A program made the translations under genes and the position numbers. A stretch of 64,000 nucleotides of DNA, taken from Bacillus siamensis KCTC 13613. Lineage in GTDB: Bacteria > Bacillota > Bacilli > Bacillales > Bacillaceae. The stretch lies in NCBI RefSeq assembly GCF_000262045.1, contig NZ_AJVF01000041.1, forward strand, positions 525,477-589,476. Reading direction: 5' to 3'. The notes beneath the pieces were generated by a model that had not been told where the DNA came from, ran no database searches, and worked only from the letters and a program-made list of their open reading frames with translations. This document shows, piece by piece, positions 56,927-64,000 of the stretch (within the stretch, counting starts at the first letter, position 1; every line of letters begins with the position of its first letter).

Positions 56927-57586
56927 ATGAATTTGGATTTCTCAGCGACAATACCCCAAATTCCTTTTATATTGGAAGGCCTTGCCGTCACATTAAAAAT
57001 TGTGCTCGTTTCAGCGGTCATCGGCCTTGTATTAGGCATCATTCTCAGTCTGTTTAAAATCAGCACGATCAGTCCGCTGAAATGGATTGCGGATTTTTAT
57101 ACTTCAATTTTTCGCGGCACGCCGCTCGTGCTGCAGCTGATGATCATTTATTTCGGTATGCCGCAGCTCCTCGGCTTTCAGATCGACCAATTTTGGGCGG
57201 CGGTCACCGCCTTATCGCTCAATTCTGCCGCTTACGTCTCTGAAATTATCAGAGCGGGAATCAACGCGATTGACAAAGGACAAAAAGAGGCTGCCGTCGC
57301 TCTCGGCGTGCCGTACGGAAAAATGATGAAAGATCTGCTGCTGCCGCAGGCGTTCAAAAACATTTCTCCGGCCATTATAAACGAATTAATCACTTTGACG
57401 AAAGAATCGGCTATCGTCACGGTTATCGGTCTCGGCGATATCATGAGACGGGCCTACCAGTCCGGCGCCGCAACATACAACTATTTAGAGCCTCTTATTG
57501 TGGCGGGCTTAATCTATTACGTGCTCGTTTTGATTTTAGCATTCATCGGAAAAGGCGTAGAAAGGAAGCTGAAAGCCAATGATTAA
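56927..57586 (+). CDS. artQ: Arginine ABC transporter permease
   Basis: A 219-aa HisM/ArtQ-type permease with five membrane helices. The EAA loop with its conserved Gly, [30 protein letters not shown], contacts the ATPase. The N-terminal [21 protein letters not shown] is typical of polar amino acid permeases. Its stop overlaps artR by 8 bp. It is named yqiY in B. subtilis. Confidence 0.94.
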   Translation: MNLDFSATIPQIPFILEGLAVTLKIVLVSAVIGLVLGIILSLFKISTISPLKWIADFYTSIFRGTPLVLQLMIIYFGMPQLLGFQIDQFWAAVTALSLNSAAYVSEIIRAGINAIDKGQKEAAVALGVPYGKMMKDLLLPQAFKNISPAIINELITLTKESAIVTVIGLGDIMRRAYQSGAATYNYLEPLIVAGLIYYVLVLILAFIGKGVERKLKAND

Positions 57587-58301
57587 GGTCGACAACCTTT
57601 CAAAATCATTCGGGAAACATGAAGTATTGAAAAACATTTCAACACAGATCCAAGAAGGTGAAGTCGTCGCCGTCATCGGGCCTTCCGGCTCGGGCAAATC
57701 AACGTTTCTGCGCTGCTTAAATCTGCTGGAAACCCCGAGCGGCGGAACGATTGCCATTAAGGAAAAAGAAATCACCGCCGCTAAAACGAATAAACTGAAA
57801 GTGCGGGAAAATATCGGCATGGTATTTCAGCATTTTCATCTGTTTCCTCATAAAACGGTGCTTGATAATATCACATACGCGCCGGTCAGTGTGAAGAAAG
57901 AGTCCAAAAAGGCGGCGGAAGAAAAGGCGTGCGCGCTCCTCGAAAAAGTCGGGCTGCTTGAAAAACGGAACGACTATCCGAACCGCTTGTCAGGCGGGCA
58001 GAAGCAGCGCGTCGCCATCGCGCGGGCGCTTGCTATGAATCCTGACATCATGCTGTTTGATGAACCGACCTCAGCCCTTGACCCGGAAATGGTCAAAGAA
58101 GTCCTTGAGGTGATGAAAGAGCTCGCGCAGACGGGCATGACGATGGTGATCGTCACGCACGAAATGGGGTTTGCCAAGGAAGTCGCAGACCGCGTATTAT
58201 TCATGGATGATGGCACAATAGTGGAAGACGGGCCGCCGGAAGAATTTTTTCTTTCTCCGAAGTCAAAAAGAGCACAGGACTTTTTAGAAAAAATATTATA
58301 A
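57579..58301 (+). CDS. artR: Arginine ABC transporter ATP-binding protein
   Basis: A 240-aa ABC ATPase. Walker A is GPSGSGKST, the Q-loop [11 protein letters not shown], the signature [15 protein letters not shown] and Walker [15 protein letters not shown], with the H-loop His in IVTHEMGFA. It is coupled to artQ and ends the operon. It is named yqiZ in B. subtilis. Confidence 0.95.
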   Translation: MIKVDNLSKSFGKHEVLKNISTQIQEGEVVAVIGPSGSGKSTFLRCLNLLETPSGGTIAIKEKEITAAKTNKLKVRENIGMVFQHFHLFPHKTVLDNITYAPVSVKKESKKAAEEKACALLEKVGLLEKRNDYPNRLSGGQKQRVAIARALAMNPDIMLFDEPTSALDPEMVKEVLEVMKELAQTGMTMVIVTHEMGFAKEVADRVLFMDDGTIVEDGPPEEFFLSPKSKRAQDFLEKIL

Positions 58302-58318
58302 AATATAACTGTAAGAAA

Positions 58319-58348
58319 AGAAGAAGAATGCTCTTCTTCTTTTTTTTG
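58319..58348 (+). terminator. artPQR terminator
   Basis: AGAAGAAGA / TCTTCTTCT with eight T. Confidence 0.82.
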
Positions 58349-58377
58349 AGAACGAAACAAACAGAATGGAGCAAGCA

Positions 58378-59331
58378 ATGTTTAAAATCGGTTACCGCAC
58401 ACTAAAGACCGCACTTGGAACGGCGCTGGCCATTTATTTAGCCCAGCTGTTGCATCTGCAAAACTTCGCATCCGCAGGAATCATCACCATATTGTGCATC
58501 CAAATTACGCAAAAGCGGTCGCTTCAGGCCTCGTGGGCCCGATTTGCCGCCTGTTTATTGGCGATCGTCTTTTCATATGTCTTTTTCGGACTGATCGGCT
58601 ATTATCCGTTTGTGATCGGAATATTGCTCGTGCTGTTCATTCCGACTACAGTCGTTTTAAAAATAAACGAGGGGATCGTCACCAGCTCAGTTATCATTCT
58701 TCATTTATATATGTCCGGCGGCATTACGCCGGCGTTTATCTGGAATGAGTTCCAGCTGATCACCGTAGGTATCGGCGTCGCGCTGTTAATGAATCTGTAT
58801 ATGCCGAGCCTGGACAGAAAACTTGCGGCGTACCGGAAAAAAATCGAGGACAACTTTGCCGTCATCTTCGCCGAAATCGAACGATATTTGTTAACAGGTG
58901 AGCAAGATTGGACGGGGAAAGAAATACCGGAGACGCATCAGATGATTCAAGAGGCGAAAAACCTCGCGTACCGGGACGTGCAGAATCATATTTTGCGCCA
59001 TGAAAATCTCTACTATCATTATTTTAAAATGAGACAGAAACAATTTGAAATTATCGAAAGGCTGCTGCCGAAGATTACCTCTGTTTCAATAACGGTGGAG
59101 CAGGGAAAAATGATTGCCCATTTTATCCATGAATTAAGGGAAGCCATTCATCCCGGCAATACCGCCCATAAATTTTTAAAAAGACTGGCGGAAATGAGAA
59201 CGGAATTTGAAGAAATGCCGCTCCCGGCAACACGCGAGGAATTTGAAGCGCGGGCGGCTTTATTCCACCTGCTCGGTGAGATGGAACAATATCTCGTGAT
59301 TAAAAGTTATTTCAAAGGCATCAAGCTGTAA
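58378..59331 (+). CDS. yqjA: DUF939 membrane protein YqjA
   Basis: A 317-aa protein with an N-terminal membrane half (about six helices, residues 7-150) and a long helical cytoplasmic half. It belongs to the aromatic-acid-exporter-like group (ArAE/DUF939) and matches YqjA of B. subtilis. Transport activity is inferred from the family only. I chose the ATG 58378, 7 nt after GGAG; the ATG twelve bases upstream contains that ribosome site. Confidence 0.87.
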   Translation: MFKIGYRTLKTALGTALAIYLAQLLHLQNFASAGIITILCIQITQKRSLQASWARFAACLLAIVFSYVFFGLIGYYPFVIGILLVLFIPTTVVLKINEGIVTSSVIILHLYMSGGITPAFIWNEFQLITVGIGVALLMNLYMPSLDRKLAAYRKKIEDNFAVIFAEIERYLLTGEQDWTGKEIPETHQMIQEAKNLAYRDVQNHILRHENLYYHYFKMRQKQFEIIERLLPKITSVSITVEQGKMIAHFIHELREAIHPGNTAHKFLKRLAEMRTEFEEMPLPATREEFEARAALFHLLGEMEQYLVIKSYFKGIKL

Positions 59332-59399
59332 AAAACACATGAATTATCGCATGAGTCCCCCGTTCATTGGTCATTCTAATGAAAAAAGGAGGGGAGCCC

Positions 59400-59930
59400 A
59401 TGCGATTTTTTTTATTGTCAGCTGTTCTGCTGCTGTCTCCGCTTTGGCCGCTTGGCGCGAATCCTTTGCCGGGTGACCCTTACATTATCGTCAATAAAAC
59501 CAAAAATGCGCTTGCGGTTGTGAAGGATAATCGAATAGAAGGCATTTATCAGGTGGCGACGGGAAAAACAGATGATCTGACACCTGAAGGAGAATTTACG
59601 GTAACGGTCAAGGCTGTAAATCCGTATTACCGGAAGAAAAATGTAGAGGGAGGCGCGCCGGAAAATCCGCTCGGCGTCCGCTGGATCGGTTTTGATGCGA
59701 AAGGAACCGACGGCAGGATATACGGCATTCACGGAACAAACAGAGAAGAGCTGATCGGAGGGTTTGTATCAAACGGCTGTATCCGCATGAAAAACCGGGA
59801 TGTCATCCATATTTTTCGGATTATCCCTCCCGGAACAAAAGTATTGATTACAAAAGAAAACCGCTCATTTGAGGACATTGCAAAAGAGCGGAAAGCCCTC
59901 ATAAAAAAGCAGGAAACCCCCGTGCAATGA
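59400..59930 (+). CDS. yqjB: L,D-transpeptidase YqjB
   Basis: A 176-aa YkuD-domain protein with an N-terminal signal segment (residues 2-18, MRFFLLSAVLLLSPLWPLG). The catalytic motif HGTNREELIGGFVSNGCIRM carries the His and Cys of L,D-transpeptidases. It has no LysM domain, unlike YkuD. It should act on meso-DAP cross-links or attach proteins outside the membrane. The ATG follows AAGGAGGGGAG; earlier in-frame starts have no site. The symbol comes from position after yqjA. Confidence 0.85.
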   Translation: MRFFLLSAVLLLSPLWPLGANPLPGDPYIIVNKTKNALAVVKDNRIEGIYQVATGKTDDLTPEGEFTVTVKAVNPYYRKKNVEGGAPENPLGVRWIGFDAKGTDGRIYGIHGTNREELIGGFVSNGCIRMKNRDVIHIFRIIPPGTKVLITKENRSFEDIAKERKALIKKQETPVQ

Positions 59931-59943
59931 GGCGCCCGCTTTT

Positions 59944-60039
59944 TTATCGCAAATACATCATAATGCCTGAGAGGACTGTTGACAGTATAAATACGCCTAA
60001 AATGACGATGACGGCGCTTTTCATGAATTTCTGAGACAT
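59944..60039 (-). CDS. Prli42-like stressosome-associated miniprotein
   Basis: A 31-aa frame on the minus strand: MSQKFMKSAVIVILGVFILS, then TVLSGIMMYLR. A short polar basic N-terminus, one membrane helix and the length match the Prli42 miniprotein of Listeria and Bacillus, which anchors the stressosome protein RsbR to the membrane. The ATG follows GGAGTGA. The family match is from remembered pattern, not a search. It is convergent with yqjB and its stop lies 13 bp from the yqjB stop. Confidence 0.65.
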   Translation of the reverse strand: MSQKFMKSAVIVILGVFILSTVLSGIMMYLR

Positions 60040-60132
60040 CGTTTCACTCCTTAAGATTACTGTCTATCATTTTAACGTGTTTTGCTTGTATGAACAAGCC
60101 ATATCCTATGACAGAAAGCAGGTGCCCGCGCG

Positions 60133-60561
60133 ATGAAAAAACTTGATCATATCGGTATTGCCGTCAGCTCTATTGATGCCGCAAGAGGATTTTATGAACG
60201 GATGCTGGGGCTTACGTATATAGGAGACGAATTGGTAAACGGCCAAAATGTGAAAGTTGCTTTTTTAGAAGCGGGGAGCACAAAACTTGAGCTGATTGAG
60301 CCGCTGTCAGAAGCGTCTCCCGTCAGCTCTTTTTTACAGAAAAGAGGCGAAGGGCTGCATCATTTGGCGTTCAGGTGCGCCGATCTTAAGGAAACGATCA
60401 AGGAGCTTGAATCAAGCCGCATGACTTTGATCCATCATGAACCGCAAAGCGGAGCGGGCGGGAAGAAGGTCGCATTTCTCTCCCCGAAAGAGGCGAACGG
60501 GGTTTTGATTGAGCTTTGTGAAACAATTGAAAAAGGAGAAACTCAAGATGAGCATGAGTGA
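60133..60561 (+). CDS. yqjC: VOC-family methylmalonyl-CoA epimerase-like protein YqjC
   Basis: A 142-aa vicinal oxygen chelate protein with two beta-alpha-beta-beta-beta modules. HIGIAVSSIDAARGFYE, VAFLEAGSTKLELIEPLS and GLHHLAFRCADL carry the usual His and Glu metal ligands. Methylmalonyl-CoA epimerase is the closest known activity, supported by the next gene encoding a propionyl-CoA carboxylase-type beta subunit. No mutase is seen in this window. The 3' end overlaps yqjD by 14 bp. Confidence 0.87.
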   Translation: MKKLDHIGIAVSSIDAARGFYERMLGLTYIGDELVNGQNVKVAFLEAGSTKLELIEPLSEASPVSSFLQKRGEGLHHLAFRCADLKETIKELESSRMTLIHHEPQSGAGGKKVAFLSPKEANGVLIELCETIEKGETQDEHE

Positions 60562-62071
60562 CCATATCAGACATTTAAACGAAAGACGTTCCTTTTTAAC
60601 AAACGGCGGCGGTGCGGAAAGAAATGAAAAACAGCACAAAAAAGGCAAGCTGACGGCAAGAGAAAGAATTTCCTATTTATTGGATGAAGACAGTTTTTCA
60701 GAGCTTCAGCCGTTTGCCAAAAGCCGCATGCCCGAATGCCAGAATGCTCCGGGAGACGGCGTCGTTACTGGATACGGGACAATTGACGGACGGCCCGTGT
60801 ATTTATTTGCTCATGACTTTACCGTTCTCGGCGGGACGCTCGGTGAGACACATGCCGAAAAAATCGCGGCGGTGATGGATCTGGCGGCTAAAAATAAAAC
60901 CCCGATCATCGGACTGAACGACTCAGGTGGTGCGAGAATTCAGGAGGGTGTGGTATCATTAAATGGATACGGTCATATTTTTAGGCGGAACGTCCTTTAC
61001 TCGGGAGTGATTCCGCAAATTTCTGTTATCCTCGGGCCATGTGCCGGCGGTGCTGTTTATTCACCCGCTCTGACGGATTTTGTGATTATGGCGGAACAGA
61101 CGTCGCACATGTTTATTACAGGCCCTAAAGTCATTGAACAGGTGACGGGTGAACAGATTGACGCGGAAAGTTTAGGCGGTGCGGGAATACATAATGTGAT
61201 AAGCGGAAATGCCCACTATTCCGCACGAACGGAAAAAGAGGCTCTTTCCGCGGTGAAAACCCTGCTTTCTTATCTCCCGCACGGCAGACAGACGTCAGTG
61301 CCCGTTAAAAAGGAAGACATCAGACCGTTATTAAACACCCTCGTTCCCGCAGACAGTTCGAAACCTTACGATGTGTTACAGGTGATAAAAGAACTGGCGG
61401 ATGACGGAACGTTTTTTGATATTCAGCCGTATTTTGCCAAAAACATTGCTGTCGGTTTTCTGAAGCTCGGACGTCGCACGGTCGGTTTTGTCGCAAACCA
61501 GCCGAAACATTTGGCGGGGAGCCTCACGATTGATGCCGCTGACAAAGCGTCGAGATTCATCCGTTTTTGCGACGCATTTCATATTCCGCTGTTAACGATC
61601 GCTGATGTTCCCGGATTTCTGCCGGGCCTTCAGCAGGAGCATGCGGGAATCATCCGTCACGGAGCAAAATTGCTGTATGCTTTTGCCGAAGCGGCGGTGC
61701 CGAAAGTGACGCTCATCATCAGAAAAGCTTACGGAGGCGCTTATGTCGCCATGAATTCGAAAGGGCTCGGAGCTGATCTTGTATTTGCCTGGCCCAATGC
61801 GGAAATTGCCGTGATGGGAGCAGAAGGCGCGGCATCGATTTTATACCGCAGAGACATACAAGCTTCTGACGATCCGGAAAAAACGAAGCTCGAAAAAAAA
61901 GCCATATATGAAAAGGAAAACGCTGGTCCGTATAAAGCGGCTGCCTGCGGTATGGTGGATGACATCATCCGGCCGGAAGACTCGAGGAAAAAATTGATTC
62001 AGGCATTTGACATGCTTGCACATAAGGAAGAGGAAAGACCGAAAAAAAAGCACGGTAATATACCGCTTTAA
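60548..62071 (+). CDS. yqjD: Acyl-CoA carboxylase beta subunit YqjD (propionyl-CoA type)
   Basis: A 507-aa biotin-dependent carboxyltransferase. It has the crotonase-like N- and C-halves, with GGARIQEGVVSLNGYGHIF and VILGPCAGGAVYSPALTDF in the first and IADVPGFLPGLQQEHAGIIRHGAKLLYAF and KAYGGAYVAMNSKGLGADLVFAWP in the second. I chose ATG 60548, after AAGGAGAAAC, inside yqjC; the frame is open a further 39 bp. No dedicated alpha subunit lies nearby; AccC/AccB of this window might serve. This would link propionyl-CoA from bkd/mmg to methylmalonyl-CoA. Confidence 0.92.
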   Translation: MSMSDHIRHLNERRSFLTNGGGAERNEKQHKKGKLTARERISYLLDEDSFSELQPFAKSRMPECQNAPGDGVVTGYGTIDGRPVYLFAHDFTVLGGTLGETHAEKIAAVMDLAAKNKTPIIGLNDSGGARIQEGVVSLNGYGHIFRRNVLYSGVIPQISVILGPCAGGAVYSPALTDFVIMAEQTSHMFITGPKVIEQVTGEQIDAESLGGAGIHNVISGNAHYSARTEKEALSAVKTLLSYLPHGRQTSVPVKKEDIRPLLNTLVPADSSKPYDVLQVIKELADDGTFFDIQPYFAKNIAVGFLKLGRRTVGFVANQPKHLAGSLTIDAADKASRFIRFCDAFHIPLLTIADVPGFLPGLQQEHAGIIRHGAKLLYAFAEAAVPKVTLIIRKAYGGAYVAMNSKGLGADLVFAWPNAEIAVMGAEGAASILYRRDIQASDDPEKTKLEKKAIYEKENAGPYKAAACGMVDDIIRPEDSRKKLIQAFDMLAHKEEERPKKKHGNIPL

Positions 62072-62086
62072 ACGGAGGAACTGAAA

Positions 62087-63202
62087 ATGGTAAACGAAAA
62101 ACGCCTGCTTGAAGAATTTCTGGAACTTGTTCAAATTGATTCAGAAACAAAACACGAAGCGGAAATCAGCAAGGTGCTCAAACAAAAATTCACTGATTTA
62201 GGATTGAGCGTAAAAGAAGACGATACAAAAGAAGTGACGGGGCATGGAGCCGGCAACTTAATCTGCACCTTAAAGGGCACAAAAGATGCGGATACGATTT
62301 ATTTCACATCGCATATGGACACTGTTGTTCCGGGAAAAGGCGTTAAGCCGATTGTGGAAGACGGCTATGTCAAAACCGACGGCACGACGATTCTAGGCGC
62401 TGATGATAAGACGGGCCTTGCCGCAATGTTTGAAGCCATTAAAGTGCTGAAAGAACAAAACATCGAGCACGGAACGATTGAATTCATCATCACGGCCGGA
62501 GAAGAATCAGGATTAGTCGGAGCAAAAGCAATGGATCGTTCAGACATTACCGCGAAATACGGTTTTGCGCTTGATTCAGACGGAAAAGTCGGCAACATTA
62601 TTGTAGCCGCGCCGACACAAGCGAAAGTGAGAGCAACCATTTTCGGAGAAACGGCTCATGCGGGAGTAGAACCGGAAAAAGGCATCTCCGCGATTACAAT
62701 CGCATCAAAAGCAATCTCAAAAATGCCGCTCGGCCGTATTGATAAAGAAACAACGGCTAATATCGGACGTTTTGAAGGAGGCACGCAAACCAATATCGTC
62801 TGCGATCAAGTTGATATTCTGGCTGAAGCGCGTTCGTTAGTGCCTGAAAAAATGGAAGTGCAAGTGCAGAAAATGAAGGAAGCTTTCGAATCTGCGGCAG
62901 CTGAGATGGGAGGCCGCGCAGAAGTGGACATCGCGGTCATGTATCCGGGTTTCAAATACCAGGACGGCGATCAGGTTGTGGAAGTCGCGAAAAAAGCGGC
63001 GGCAAAAATCGGCCGGCCGAGCGAACTTCAGACGAGCGGCGGCGGAAGTGACGCGAACATCATTGCCGGCCACGGCATTCCGACAGTCAACCTGTCAGTA
63101 GGTTATGAACAAATCCATACGAAAAATGAAAAAATGCCGATTGAAGAGCTCGTCAAAACGGCGGAAATGGTTGTTGCCATTATCGAAACAGCAGCCAACT
63201 AA
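62087..63202 (+). CDS. yqjE: M20-family peptidase YqjE (PepT-like)
   Basis: A 371-aa zinc peptidase of the M20/M42 group, similar to tripeptidase T. Metal ligands appear in FTSHMDTVVPGKG (His, Asp), GADDKTG, ITAGEESGLVGAK (Glu pair) and ALDSDG, with the dimerisation domain at about 180-290. The C-terminal QTSGGGSDANIIAGHGIPTVNLSVGYEQIHTKNE has the last His ligand. The start is the ATG after CGGAGGAA, 15 bp after yqjD, so likely the same transcript. Confidence 0.92.
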   Translation: MVNEKRLLEEFLELVQIDSETKHEAEISKVLKQKFTDLGLSVKEDDTKEVTGHGAGNLICTLKGTKDADTIYFTSHMDTVVPGKGVKPIVEDGYVKTDGTTILGADDKTGLAAMFEAIKVLKEQNIEHGTIEFIITAGEESGLVGAKAMDRSDITAKYGFALDSDGKVGNIIVAAPTQAKVRATIFGETAHAGVEPEKGISAITIASKAISKMPLGRIDKETTANIGRFEGGTQTNIVCDQVDILAEARSLVPEKMEVQVQKMKEAFESAAAEMGGRAEVDIAVMYPGFKYQDGDQVVEVAKKAAAKIGRPSELQTSGGGSDANIIAGHGIPTVNLSVGYEQIHTKNEKMPIEELVKTAEMVVAIIETAAN

Positions 63203-63204
63203 AA

Positions 63205-63237
63205 ACGAAGCACCCAATGAATTGGGTGCTTTTTTTC
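63205..63237 (+). terminator. yqjE terminator
   Basis: AGCACCCAAT / ATTGGGTGCT perfect stem with seven T. Confidence 0.9.
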
Positions 63238-63251
63238 GTAAGATCCACATG

Positions 63252-63282
63252 AAAAAACCTGCCGGAATTCACACGGCAGGTT
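63252..63282 (-). terminator. yqjG terminator
   Basis: AACCTGCCG / CGGCAGGTT. On the minus strand it is followed by six T. Confidence 0.82.
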
Positions 63283-63287
63283 CAATG

Positions 63288-64000
63288 TTATGATTTTGCG
63301 GGCTCCGCCTGAGCCGCAGCTTGTTTCTTTTTATGATGCGTCTGCTGTAAAAGCACGTTCTGCACTGTTAAAAACAGTCCGCTTGTAAACCAGTAAAGCG
63401 GAAGCGCAGCCGGTACGTTAAGTGAAAAAATGGTCATCATGACAGGGAAAATAAAGACCATGATTTTTGCTGACTGCATCGCGGCCGGATTTTGAGCGGC
63501 CGGTGAATATTTCTCGTTTAACTTTTGGGAAATATAAGCCTGTAAGAAATACATGGCGCCCGCGCACAGTGATACAAGAATATCAGAATGCCCTAAGCTG
63601 AACCACAGAAACGAGTGTGAAGCGATTTCCGGTGTTGAGCGGATGGCGTAATAAAAACCGATCAAAATCGGGAATTGCACCAGCATCGGAAGGCATCCCA
63701 TTGCCATCGGATTCAGATTGTGCTCACGGTAAAGCTTCATCATTTCCATTTGCAGTTCTTTTTGTTTCTCCGCATCTTTCGTTTGTTTCATTTTAGCCTG
63801 GATGCTGTCGATCTGCGGTTTGATCACAGCCATTTTTTCCTGGAACACCCGCTGTTTCTTAAATTGGTTCACAAACAAAGGCAATACAACGATCCGGACG
63901 ATAATCGTCACCAGAATAATCGACAGTCCGTACTCACCGTGGAACAGGCCCGCCACACCTTTTAAAAGTGCCGAAAACGGCTCGATCAGGTAATCGTGGA
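63288..64000 (-). CDS. yqjG: YidC/Oxa1-family membrane insertase YqjG (MisCB), 5'-truncated
   Basis: At least 237 aa of a SpoIIIJ/YqjG-type insertase that inserts and folds membrane proteins. The frame is open to the window edge (HDYLIEPFSALLKGVAGLFHG...), so the signal peptide and lipobox are outside. Family stretches are GLSIILVTIIVRIVVLPLFVNQFKKQ with the conserved Arg, the cytoplasmic coiled hairpin KPQIDSIQAKMKQTKDAEKQKELQMEMMKLY (residues approximate), NPMAMGCLPMLVQFPILIGFYYAIR and NVPAALPLYWFTSGLFL. In B. subtilis yqjF lies between yqjE and yqjG; it is absent here. Confidence 0.93.
   Translation of the reverse strand, partial: HDYLIEPFSALLKGVAGLFHGEYGLSIILVTIIVRIVVLPLFVNQFKKQRVFQEKMAVIKPQIDSIQAKMKQTKDAEKQKELQMEMMKLYREHNLNPMAMGCLPMLVQFPILIGFYYAIRSTPEIASHSFLWFSLGHSDILVSLCAGAMYFLQAYISQKLNEKYSPAAQNPAAMQSAKIMVFIFPVMMTIFSLNVPAALPLYWFTSGLFLTVQNVLLQQTHHKKKQAAAQAEPAKS

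Noticed and set aside
1..64000. CRISPR arrays, insertion sequences, prophage genes, tRNA or rRNA genes, riboswitches or T-boxes
   Set aside because: I saw no regularly spaced repeats, transposase or integrase frames, structural RNA genes or conserved leader motifs. The intergenic gaps are short and mostly explained by terminators and promoters.

Overview
This window is chromosomal DNA of a Bacillus subtilis-group bacterium, most likely B. velezensis / B. amyloliquefaciens. Gene order and protein sequences follow the B. subtilis 168 segment from gcvPA through spoIIIA, spo0A, mmg and bkd to yqjG. Several gene gains and losses set it apart from 168. It holds a complete endospore gene set (spoIIIAA-AH, spoIVB, spo0A) and no rRNA, tRNA, CRISPR array, transposon or phage gene that I can see. 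It is core chromosome with one small accessory interval just after spo0A. Comparisons with 168 rest on remembered gene order and protein sequence, not on a database search.

Layout: (1) 1-9.6 kb: end of the glycine-cleavage operon (gcvPA truncated by the window edge, gcvPB), yqhL, lipM (lipoate synthesis, which supplies the glycine-cleavage H protein), mntR, yqhO-yqhR, yqhT and efp. aroQ, which sits between yqhR and yqhT in 168, is missing. (2) 9.7-15.4 kb: yqhV and the eight-gene spoIIIA operon, behind a sigma-E-type promoter. (3) 15.4-28.6 kb: accBC, yqhY, nusB, folD, xseAB, ispA, dxs, yqxC, ahrC, recN, spoIVB, a tightly packed housekeeping series. (4) 28.6-29.7 kb: spo0A with its 0A-box-rich dual promoter region. 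(5) 29.8-34.9 kb: the least conserved part. It carries a second alanine racemase (YncD/Alr2 type), two tandemly duplicated GerPA/GerPF-like small spore proteins, yqiG, two very small membrane peptides, and an XRE-DUF1232 regulator divergent from a YtaF/MntP-like membrane protein across a perfect 20-bp palindrome. (6) 35.2-43.8 kb: yqiH, yqiI, yqiK, then mmgABCDE-prpB (beta-oxidation plus methylcitrate cycle) behind a sigma-E promoter and a cre site. (7) 43.9-54.3 kb: yqzF, the sigma-54 activator bkdR, and the ptb-bcd-buk-lpdV-bkdAA-bkdAB-bkdB operon behind a -24/-12 promoter. (8) 54.3-64 kb: bmrU (without bmr/bmrR), brxB, the arginine transporter artPQR behind an ARG box, yqjA, yqjB, a 31-aa Prli42-like peptide, yqjC-yqjD-yqjE, and a truncated yqjG.

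The genes connect through branched-chain and propionate metabolism. The bkd operon turns branched 2-oxo acids into acyl-CoA primers for fatty acid synthesis (accBC supplies malonyl-CoA). Propionyl-CoA made along the way can enter the mmg methylcitrate route or be carboxylated by YqjD. A second theme is sporulation, from the master regulator through the feeding-tube channel and SpoIVB signalling to mother-cell catabolism and probable germination control.

Most informative observations: spoIIIAD has no canonical start codon at its conserved N-terminus; a racemase/GerP-like cluster lies beside spo0A; a perfect palindromic operator candidate sits in the XRE/YtaF-like divergent gap; similar TGCAA-N4-TTGCA palindromes flank bkdR; and several peptides of 31 to 47 aa are easily missed.
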